DNA of 64,000 nucleotides from Poa pratensis (Eukaryota > Streptophyta > Magnoliopsida > Poales > Poaceae), in assembly GCA_947311845.1 (NCBI GenBank), contig CAMZMU010000034.1, forward strand, positions 94,429,976 through 94,493,975. The letters are read 5' to 3'. The position numbers and the translations under genes were made by a program. The notes under the pieces were generated by a model, which was not told where the DNA came from, did not search any database, and saw only the letters and a program-made list of their open reading frames with translations. Each line of letters starts with the position of its first letter. Within the stretch, counting starts at the first letter, position 1. This document shows positions 52,917 through 62,482 of the stretch, in pieces.

Positions 52917-53560
52917 AGAACAAGATGAAGGTCGAGAGTTTGTGTGCCCGCCTCGGCATGAATAAGGGTTTTACGGTCTCTGTACCGGGTAAAGGTGGAG
53001 GTCTAGCTTTGTTTTGGGATGAGAGTGTTGATGTGGAGTTGAGTAAGTTTGGTGAACACTTTGTTGACGTAAAAGCCTTATATATTGATATAAAATAGAG
53101 ATGTACCTTTGTGTATGGTGAACCTTGTGCAAATATTCGTCACGAGGTGTGGACATTAATGCGTAGAATTAAACCGCTCGGTTCTAGACCATGGTTGATG
53201 CTTGGGGATTTCAATGAGGCTATGTGGCAACATGACAAATTTTCAAACTACAGAAGATCTCATAGGCTCATGAGTAATTTCAGGGATAATTTATCTTAGT
53301 GTAATCTGCATGACATTGGCTTTGAGGGTCTGCCGTGGACCTATGATAATAAGCAACAAGGAAAAATAAATGTTAAAGTCCGCCTTGTCGTGCTGTTGCT
53401 TGTCTGGATTGGACTAGGCTTTTTTCTCGGTATAAACTGCGGCATCTTTCATGTCTGAGATCTGAGCATTGTCCTATTTTGCTTTTGTTGGATGGATCTC
53501 CGGGTAATGGTAATAGAGGCTTGATCAAGCAAGAAAGAGAATTGAGATTCTTAGTATGAT
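52917..53560 (+). mobile_element. LINE endonuclease fragment
   Basis: The translation shows APE-type endonuclease text from a plant LINE: GFTVSVPGKGGGLALFWDE, SRPWLMLGDFNEAMWQHDKF and NLHDIGFEGLPWTYDN, in one frame with internal stops. It lies directly after the ML gene stop codon. Reverse transcriptase is absent. Confidence 0.8.
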
Positions 53561-53820
53561 GGATGATGATGCAGCCATGGTTGAAAGGAAAAGATTGTAA
53601 GCTGAAACGGATGAACTTCTCCATAAGAGATTTGGAAGCAACGCTCAAGGGTGGATTGGTTAAGGGAGGGGGACCATTACACAACTTATTTTCATCGGAA
53701 GGCGTCGTGGGATGGCTACCTCCTTTTTTAAAACTTGTATTCTCTTGACGCGCATGTGTGAAGTTGATGTAGCGCGTCAGGGAAGTGCAGTCTAGCTCGT
53801 CCGATCCCAAGAAAAACTTA

Positions 53821-55037
53821 TGGATCTCACGAACACTTCGTCGAGCGTCACACGTGTAACGCCTCTACGGTATCCACATGTACATGGCTGAATGTCGGGT
53901 GGTTGATTGCTAGATCTGTTCGCACGACTAAGGACTCGATGGTGGCTAGCGTTTCCAACACTCAGAATCGTGGTGTGACCTTTTGGTCATGTTGCCTCCA
54001 TCTTATATAGGCATCCGCATGGGCACACGACACTTGTGTCCCTCTAGGATCCTAATCGTAGTACTACCAGAATCCAATCCGTTTAGGACTCTTTCGCAAT
54101 GCCACTCGCATCCAACCCGACTGTCCGGTATCAGTCGAATTACATCTGATTGGTTCTGTCCCCTTAAGTGTGTAACCCGGTAGGTTCATGACCACTCGGA
54201 CATGACTTAACTTACTAGTAACACACTACTCTTAAGTCGATAGCTAGTAGCAGTTCCTATCAGAACATGCCAACTACCGAGTGACGTAAACTCAATCCCG
54301 ACGAACCTGCACAATGTGTAATATGTCTATTCCCTTTGCCTGATGATATACGTTTTCATGCTCAAGGCGAGTGCTTGTCATCCTTGTGATAGCTTGATCT
54401 CTCTTCTCGATCCTGTGATATAGATTCCTTAAATCGATTTAACTCTTAACTCAAGTCGCATGGCCATGCTTTCGAATCCGATCACTCGAGAGGGCACAGG
54501 GAATATCTCTCCAAGTGGAGGGGTAAATCCCATCTTGGGCAACCACGCCATGCAGCTTGCTTCGCGACTAACCCACAATCTACCTTTATTAACTATCCGG
54601 TTACGGAGTAGCGTTTGATAGACCGTAAGTAAGTCGATTCACAACTCGGGTCATGCGAGTACCTTAGGTCTAAGGACATGGAATATACATTGTACTTGAG
54701 ACTAACAAATGACAATAGCTCATTGCGTCTCAAAGTGGGTCAGCCTGACTTGGTAAACTCATTTACCCAGGTCAATACTATCGGATTGGCATCACCATAC
54801 CCATGACTTCTGAAACATAGTAATCAGCCGAGTCGTATACTAGTCAAGGATATGTGTCCCATAATCTTATCGACTAGGGACAATTAGAACAACCATCATA
54901 CAATATGTAGTTTCACAACCGAATCACGTATTCGATGATACATGTAATTGATGATGTTCAAGGACAATATAAATAAATTATGAATACTTTGGAAAATATC
55001 ATCATCACATGATTGCCTCTAGGACATATTTCGAACA
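53821..55037 (-). mobile_element. Copia-type LTR, minus orientation, nearly solo
   Basis: Reading the minus strand it begins TGTTCGAAATATGTCCTAGA. It is preceded (55038-55060) by a purine-rich AGTGCAAGTGAGATAT stretch that is the polypurine tract of the lost interior. This LTR start with AAATATG(C/T)CCTAGAGGCAAT is common in Triticeae Copia elements. The left boundary is approximate, because no clean target duplication is visible. Confidence 0.6.
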
Positions 55038-55065
55038 ATATCTCACTTGCACTAGAGTCAATCAT

Positions 55066-55405
55066 ATAGGTATCTCATACCCATTGCCCTTGTGCTGTGC
55101 CTCATGCTTTTTGTTGTGGAAGAGGCTTTGTCATCGAAAATGGAAGGTAGCACTTCTTATCATGTGAAAACGGTAGGTGGAAGTTGAGAAAAAATAATGA
55201 TTTCCGAGTGTTGTGCTGACTAAATTAGCTAGCTATAGGTTGTGACCAAGCTACCAAAGAATAGTACATCTGAAAGCAAAGGATGATAAAGTAAAGCGTC
55301 ACATATATCAACTTTTAGCGTTGCTGAGATGGGGCATTTGATCATTTGCCCCATATTACTTGGGCATTTGATCATTTGCCACACATTACTTTGAATACGG
55401 ATATT
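55066..55405. repeat. ML upstream region, third copy
   Basis: It matches 38262-38605 nearly base for base and 40620-40935. No ML coding exon follows it in the window. Confidence 0.85.
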
Positions 55406-56445
55406 TGAACGTCCCGAGATGTTTGAGTGGGTAACATGCAAAAAAATATTTTGAAATCCATAAGAATCCAATTTAGGCTCAAAAGACCCACTCTCCCAAC
55501 AAAAGGCAGATTCTGTTTTGTAAAATAGGAGCTGGAAAACGATTATTTTGGGCAACTAAAAATGTCAGATAAATCTAAAATAAATTGAGTGTGCAGAGGA
55601 CTAATAGATGTTCATTCAGTAAAATTTTCACGATTTTTGGAGCTTCCAGCAAAAAAAAAAAAAATCGGATAGTGAACAGTACAGTGCTGAAAACAGAAAA
55701 CCGGAGAAGGTAGAACACCCAATGAAATCCAAATGGTAAAACTTCGCACTTTATTTTGAAAAACCAGAGAAAAAAGAAAAAAGAAAACTTGCCAGCAACA
55801 GCAAGGTCACACTCTAAAAAACCAAAATAAAAAAATCAGGACGAAAACGGGTAAAACACTACTATCCGACGCTGCTATCCGTGCTAATTAAGTATATCCA
55901 CCATGTAAAACATGACATGCGTGTGTACCTTCCTTGTCGAAAAAGTGCGAGGATGAGGACGAAAACGAGCAGGCCTCACGAAGCATTTGGCCTTTGACCT
56001 CAATGTATCACGGCGGCGTCACCACGGGGGAGGGCGAGCACGTGACAGTGCGACCGGAGACATTGGCGGGACCTCCGGCTTTTGATATGCACGTGAGAAC
56101 AGCATCATCTTCAATCTAGCACGGGATATCTAGCTTTCCCCTTTCCGACATAGTGAACAGGGCGTGGTCATAAACTGGGAGGCGGCTGTCGAGTGAAGTG
56201 AGACACTAAAGTTGCTGCCGGTTCAACTATATGCGAGAGGCAAATTAGGGTTGCAACATAATGGGCCCTAATAGGACCAGTATTAATTAGAAGCAAGTAT
56301 TCGTTCACGGGTAAACATATATCGCCGCATGGAGTGGAAAAGGAGCCTTCAACCGCCGCTCAGCTGGATGTATCCCCAAACATAATGTTAATCGGACTTA
56401 TATATACGTACGTACGTCCAACGGTCCAAGCTAAACATTGCGGAT
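55406..56445. other. No supported gene
   Basis: AT-rich sequence with long A-runs to about 55920, then a short GC-rich block to about 56115 without recognisable coding. It may be transposon-derived, but no ends were identified. Confidence 0.4.
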
Positions 56446-56512
56446 GGCTGTGTGCATCTTTTGGATGCAGAGGCCGGGGATCCGCACCCCCTTATCTAAA
56501 AAAAATCTAACA
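56446..56512 (+). mobile_element. LINE 3' tip
   Basis: GGCTGTGTGCATCTTTTGG, ATGCAGAGGCCGGGG and a final A-run after CCCCCTTATCT form a LINE tail related to the one at 2957-3112. Confidence 0.6.
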
Positions 56513-56604
56513 GATATGCAGATTATTATTTTGTTGTGTCGCCGTCGCGTGTGCACGTACGTACATACGTGTATGCGCCAGTAGATCAGTACAAATCATG
56601 CAAT

Positions 56605-56840
56605 CGATGGTGATGGTCACTGGGATAGCATCTAAGTATCTACGAGATGGTGATGGTCACTGGGATAGCATCTACTCACTCTGTTCCAAATTAATTGACT
56701 TCCATTTGTCTACATGTGGATGTATCTAGACATGTTACACGTATAGATACATCCACATGTGGACAAATGGAAGCCAATTAATTTGGAGAGGAGTGAGTAT
56801 CTACGATCGAGATGGTGATGGTCACTGGGATAGCATCTAT
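56605..56840. repeat. Local repeat around a Stowaway MITE
   Basis: GATGGTGATGGTCACTGGGA plus TAGCATCTA occurs three times (about 56605, 56646 and 56810). A Stowaway element is inserted between units two and three. Confidence 0.75.
56675..56797. mobile_element. Stowaway MITE, 123 bp
   Basis: The left end CTCACTCTGTTCCAAATTAA and the right end AATTAATTTGGAGAGGAGTG are inverted. TA flanks at 56673-56674 and 56798-56799. Confidence 0.88.
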
Positions 56841-57043
56841 CTACGAGATGAAAACCCCGCGGAGGTCCCGCGCGTCTCCGCTTTCTCGCGAGGGCAGAAC
56901 GAACAGGAATAAATTTCCTCCTCGCCGCTCAGCTCAGACCAAACCGAGCCGGCCGCGAAAATCTGCCGCGCGATGAGAAAAACCAACCAACTTCTGATGC
57001 CCCTCTGATCCGGTTCCTCAGTCCCTTCCGCGCGAGAGCAGCG

Positions 57044-60000
57044 ATGGCGGCGGCGTGGGGCCAGGCCAAGCGCGCGCTCGCCACCAAGCTCTGCATCCTC
57101 GTGCCGGCGCGCCAGAGGGCCCTCCAGGAGGCCTCCTCGCCGCCGCCGCAGGGATATGAGGCGTGTCCTTCAGCAACACCGGCTGCGGGGGAGGATTCTG
57201 TGACAGAGGAGGAGGCTCTCCAGCTCCGGGAGCCGGAGTTCCAGCTCAAGGTCGGGTTTTTTTTCTCTAATCGCTTTCCATTTGATCATCAATTTTTCGT
57301 CTGAATCTGTTAACTCTAAGGCCGTCGAATCAGCCTGCTCAAATAGAGATGAATTCGCCATTTCTGCAAATACCTTTTTTCCTTTTGCAGGAGAATCTTT
57401 CTTGTGTGAATAATGATCTTCCATAGTACGTAGTATAAAAAGGTCAAAGATCACAAATTGTTGGATTTTTCTTGTTCCGTGTCGTTTCTTGGAATTCAGC
57501 CTTCTCCAAGGACGAAAGATATGCAAGTTACACCAATTCTTTTGCTTTCTCGTCTATCAGTTACCGGCAGACAAAAAAACTGCGTGTATGGGCACTAACT
57601 GTTTCCTCATGCTTTCAATTGTTTATCTCCCTTCCCAGTCCTCATTTTATTCTTGACTAGTTCGGTGCCACCTAGGAGATAAGCTTCAGGAAAATAGGAT
57701 GTTGGAATTTCTATTCCAGGGAAATCACCATATTGAAAAGTCTTTCCAACTTATGATACTTCCTCCGATCCATATTAGTGGGCACAACTTTGTCTAGATA
57801 CACATGTATCTAGTCTAAATACTTAACTAGATACATATGAATTTAGACAAAGCTATGCCCACTAATATGGATCGGAGGGAGTAACAAATACAGCAGCTGA
57901 TGGTTTTCATGATTTTTTACCATGCTATACAGTTAGATCATTGAAGAACATCCGCGGTATTGTGTGCCAGCATGCTTAACTAGTGATGCCTTGTACTTGT
58001 AGTGCAGTTTGTTCAATTTTAACTACACCATGGCCTAACCCTTTCCTATGCGTACTTTTCCTGCCTTTTGTCTTTCCATGTGTTTTGATTGATTGGTAGG
58101 CCTATCTATTTTGACTTGGTCTTGGGCTCCCTGCAGTTGGGTCAATCGGCCGGTCTTTTATGCAACGTGGTGGAATACTTTGACTTGTAAAGAATATTTT
58201 CTGATGCAACACACCTTAGATAGAGAAATAATATTTCCCCATGTTCTCTGGTTTTTGTTTGTGCTTAGCGCTCAGAATTTTAAAGCTTGCATATATATGC
58301 TGCCTGCATACCTGTCAATCCAATTCATATTTTCTAATGGTGTCTAGATGTGTTAACCACCAGTGTAGATGATAACCAATTGATCATACTACACCTATTA
58401 GCTCAGTAAGTTTGACTGGTACGCTAGTGTCAGGTATGCAATTTTGGTTCTTAGACATCCATGATAAATGTATCCCTTCTTTACTTTTGGCGTGATACAT
58501 CCCTTCCATTTGACTGGTGGTTCAGAACCTCAGGCAGTCTTCCTGGTACTCACCAGGTTGTATGAAAATCTGCAACACTGTTGCTGTGGTTGTAAACTTG
58601 TGATATGTGTACACTTCAATGGAGTTATTTGGGGCACATTTTATAACCAATTTTGATAGAATCTATGTTTTTTCTTGTTAAGTTGCAAGCTCTGATTCTA
58701 GCATGCTAACTCGTTTGCGCTGGCCTTCTTTATTTCAGAGGGTATGTGCCATCTGCCTTGGTAGTATGAGGACAGGGCACGGACAAGCGCTGTTTACTGC
58801 TGAATGCTCCCACAAGTTCCATTTTCATTGTATCACTTCAAATGTTAGGCACGGCAACCATATCTGTCCAATATGCCGTGCCGAGTGGAAAGAACTTCCC
58901 TTCCAGGGAGCTCAACCTGCAGATGCCACCCATGGAAGAGCTATCGTAAGCCCAGTAAATTGGCCCCAGGATGTCGGACACATGACTGTTGCCCGCAGGC
59001 TTTCCCACACATACAGTGGAAATCTGCAGGAGCAGTTTCCTGTCTTCCATACTCCCGAGGCGGACATTTTCAATGATGATGAGCACATAGATCTTCAGCC
59101 TGAAACCATGGACGAATACAATGCAGTTACCGGTTCGGTTGAAATCAAGACATATTCAGAATTCCAAGCCATACAGCAATCAGTGGCTCAGAAGGTCTTT
59201 TCTATCTTGATTCGTCTCAAGGCTCCAAAGTCCTCGGACTCGGTGAACTCCCGTGCACCTCTTGACCTCGTGACTGTGCTCGATGTCAGCGGTAGCATGA
59301 AAGGGGCCAAACTTGCACTTCTCAAGAGCGCTATGAGCTTTGTCATTCAAACACTTGGACCCAGTGACCATCTGTCTGTCGTTGCCTTCTCATCTACAGC
59401 ACGGAGGCTCTTCCCGCTTCGTCGAATGACCTTAACCGGTCGAATGCAAGCCTCGCAAGCTGTCAATTCCCTTGTTGATGGTCGTGGCACAAACATTGCT
59501 GATGGCCTGAAAAAGGGTGCTAAAGTGATCGGGCACCGTCGGCTCAAGAATCCTGTTTGCAGCATCATTCTTCTTTCAGATGGTCAGGATACATATTCAC
59601 TCCCATCCTTTGAGGAGGTTCAGCCAAACCACAGTGTACTTGTTCCTCCTTCAATCCTTCCTGGAACAGGTAACCATGTGCAGATCCACACCTTTGGTTT
59701 CGGCACGGATCATGACTCTGCCGTGATGCATTCTATCGCCGAGACATCTAGCGGTACGTTCTCGTTTATCGACGCTGAAGGTTCAATCCAAAACGGATTT
59801 GCTCAGTGTATCGGTGGCCTCCTCAGTGTTGTGGTTAAGGAGATGCGGTTGGGCATCGAGTGCGTAGACGAAGGCGTGCTACTTACCTCCATCAAGTCAG
59901 GCAGCTACGCGAGCCAAGTAACCGAAGATGAACGTAACGGGTCAGTGGATATTGGCGACCTGTATGCAGATGAAGAGAGGGCGTTTCTGAGAGTTAATAG

Positions 60001-60229
60001 CACCAGCGGTCACACAACTCGTCGTCGATGTGCACTTAAGTCACACATCTGGATAACTGAATTTTTTGGTCACACAACTCGTCATCTGGTGCACTTAAGT
60101 CACTGGCCCCACCTGTCAGTCCGTTTTCCGTTGAAGTTGATGCTGACTGGACACGTAATTTTGCAAAAACCCCCCTGTACTTTTGAACATTTGCAAAAAC
60201 CCCCCTGTATTTTTGCAAAAAACCCCTGA
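57044..60229 (+). CDS. RING-VWA E3 ubiquitin ligase (WAV3-like), exon invaded by a MITE
   Basis: Exon 1 is 57044-57250 (69 codons, MAAAWGQAKRALATKLCILV) and exon 2 starts at 58739 after a TTTCAG acceptor. Exon 2 encodes a RING finger (CAICLG, then CSHKFHFHC and CPIC) and, after a linker, a von Willebrand A domain with an intact MIDAS start (DVSGSMKGAKL), SGTFSF and HTFGFGTDHDS. The order RING then VWA matches the WAV3/WAVH family of E3 ligases, known from root growth and gravitropism. At 59991 a 638-bp MITE interrupts the exon, so the frame runs into it and stops at 60229, giving about 496 residues from exon 2, the last 80 or so from the MITE. Host coding resumes after it (LITLHVPAAPGQTVLIKL) and ends at 60745. 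The normal C-terminal region is therefore separated, and this allele is probably impaired. Confidence 0.8.
57759..57881. mobile_element. Stowaway MITE in the E3 ligase intron
   Basis: 123 bp with CTTCCTCCGATCCATATTAG on the left and CTAATATGGATCGGAGGGAG on the right. TA flanks at 57757-57758 and 57882-57883. Confidence 0.9.
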
Positions 60230-60628
60230 ATTTTTGAAATGTCCAAAAATACAACGGGTTTTTTGCAAATGTCCAAAAATACAGGGGGGTTTTTGCAAAA
60301 TTACGTGTCCAGTCGTAATTTTGCAAAAACCCCCCTGTATTTTTGAACATTTGCAAAAAAACCCCCTGTATTTTTGCAAAAAACCCCTGAATTTTTGAAA
60401 TGTCCAAAAATACAGGGGGGTTTTTGCAAATGTTCAAAAGTACAGGGGGGTTTTGCAAAATTACGTGTCCAGTCAGCATCAACTTCAACGGAAAACGGAC
60501 TGACAGGTGGGGCCAGTGACTTAAGTGCACCAGATGACGAGTTGTGTGACCAAAAAATTCAGTTATCCAGATGTGTGACTTAAGTGCACATCGACGACGA
60601 GTTGTGTGACCACCGGTGCAAATAACTC
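59991..60628. mobile_element. MULE-type palindromic MITE, 638 bp, in a coding exon
   Basis: GCGTTTCTGA flanks it at 59981-59990 and 60629-60638 (10 bp). The outer arms of about 170 bp are almost perfect inverted copies (GGTCACACAACTCGTC...GACGAGTTGTGTGACC). Between them lie two further palindromes of about 140-150 bp that are copies of each other (TTTTGCAAAAACCCCCC and its complement), separated by GTCCAGTC. The 9-10 bp target duplication and long TIRs point to the Mutator superfamily. It encodes no transposase. Confidence 0.9.
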
Positions 60629-60745
60629 GCGTTTCTGATCACCCTGCATGTCCCAGCTGCACCAGGGCAGACTGTGCTGATCAAATTAACCAAGCTGCAC
60701 ATACCAAGACGCGGTTACAACAGAGAGCATCCAAGTACATGGTGA

Positions 60746-61117
60746 AGAAGTGAGCGGACTTTGGGAAAACATATATAAATTTAAAAAAATTAAACAATGT
60801 TCAATTTAAGAAAACATATATAAATTATAAAAAAATAAACTTGTAAATGTCAAGAAAATTGTAACTTTGGGAAAAAGCAAAAGGGTGTCTTTTTATGTTT
60901 CAACTAGGTGAGTCAAACATGTTTTGGACAGTTCAACCTATTAGTCTAGGATTTTCTTAATTTACTCCTTAATATTAAGCTAGTTCTAAATATGTTTTAA
61001 AAAGGTATCTTAGCCTAGGAAATTAGCTTATTGTTCCAATTTGTCCTTTAAATACATTAAAAGTTAAGCAAACACTAACAAGTCAAAACTGTATCTATCC
61101 ACATGCAGGGATATATA
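60746..61117. other. AT-rich spacer, no gene seen
   Basis: Contains repeated AAACATATATAAATT words at about 60765-60830. Nothing else is recognisable. Confidence 0.5.
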
Positions 61118-61900
61118 TGGCATGATCACTCTGGTGCCCATGCTCCCAACGCTAGGCTCGCCGCGAGGCGACCACAACTTCTCTTCCCACCCTTCGTCCT
61201 TGAAGGTCGTCTTCTTCTATGGCTCCCCTCTACATCAATGCCCTCACGCAGGGCGCTGACAAGGCTTGCGGCCTAGCATTCGCCGCCGACCAGTTTGACC
61301 CCGACCACCCAAGGAGAGTGCCGCCCGAAGTTCCCTCTTCAACTGGTGTTACTTCTCCACGGCCATTGGAATCGTTGTCGCTGTCACAGCCGTGAGCTAC
61401 ATCCAGGAGAACATTGGTTGGGGAATCAGATTTGCTTCACTCTGTGCCATTGTGATCTGCGCATTCATCGTCTTCCTTGTCGGCAGGCCCACCTACCACC
61501 TCCACGCATGCACCTCCAGCGTTAAGAGCCCTTTCGTCCGCCTGGCCCTTAGCCTCGCCGCGCTTGCCAAGAACTCAAGCTTCTCCTTTTTTCACAAAAA
61601 GACATTAGTAGAAAGATGAAGATGACGCGGACAAGTCGAAGGGGGCGCACATCGTGCTATGGATGTTGCCAATCTGGGTGACATGCTTGATGTATGGCAT
61701 AGTGTTTTGCGCAGGTCTTAACACTGTTCAACAAACAGGGCCGCACCTTGGGGCCTCCTCATCTTCGGTGGCGTGGAGCTGCCGCCGGCTGCGCTACAGT
61801 CGTTCGGGCCGGCGAGCATCCTTGTGTTTGTGCCCATCTAGGATCGTGTATTGGTGCCGGCGCTGCGGTGCGCAATAGGCAACCCGTTGGGACCACGGTT
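61118..61900 (+). pseudogene. NPF/PTR-family transporter pseudogene fragment
   Basis: Pieces of a proton-coupled nitrate/peptide transporter are readable in changing frames: ACGLAFAADQFDPDHP, then SLFNWCYFSTAIGIVVAVTA and VSYIQENIGWGIRFASLC (the conserved FNW..F and YIQ(E/D)N region), VFLVGRPTYH, MLPIWVTCLMYGIVF and LQSFGPASILVFVPI. Several frame breaks and the loss of both ends show that it is dead. NPF proteins have 12 membrane helices and about 550-600 residues; roughly half is represented. It lies between the E3 ligase and the helicase gene. Confidence 0.8.
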
Positions 61901-62199
61901 TTGGGTCTCGGTCGTTAAGAAAATTTGGGCACCTCCGAAATGAACGAAATTCAGAAATTTCGGAGAATTTGGACTGAAATTCGTTCGATTTATTTATTTA
62001 TTATTTTGAGTCATAGGAATCACCACACTATTAAGAGAAACTTGTGGGAATCTTTTTTGACATCCTTTTAGTTATTCTTTAAAGCAAAGGCTGATCAGGC
62101 AGCTAGGATAAAACATGTGTTGGATAATTAAGCAACAAGCACTGGACAGCTCATAAATCCAGGGAAGTGCTCAAAATCATGTTTGGTGAGGCGTGCCTG

Positions 62200-62440
62200 C
62201 AGGAAACAAGAGAGTAAATCAAGGAAAGTTTACAGGTTACACAGGAATCCTCAGAGTCCAAATTCCTGGGACTACCTATGCCAGATGGGAGAATAAACGA
62301 AGGCAAGTTTCAAATTCTTCACTAAGAGGCATTTACAGCGGGGAGATAACCATGTATCACAGATTCACAAGCTGCGAAGGAAGTTTTAATCAAAGCGGTG
62401 GCTCAAACCCTCCCCATTTATGTGATGGGTGTCTTTAAGC
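62200..62440 (+). mobile_element. LINE reverse transcriptase fragment
   Basis: In one frame the sequence reads AKEVLIKAVAQTLPIYVMGV, a block that follows the reverse transcriptase core of plant LINEs. Flanking text is frameshifted. It is a short remnant next to the 3' end of the helicase gene. Confidence 0.65.
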
Positions 62441-62482
62441 TCTACCCGTGGCGCATTCACTAGGCGAGTCACAGGGAACGAC

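Noticed and set aside
60160..60470. Repeated palindromic blocks resembling a CRISPR-like array
   Set aside because: The repeats are inverted arms of one MITE with a target duplication, there are no unique equal-length spacers, and the sequence is plant nuclear DNA.
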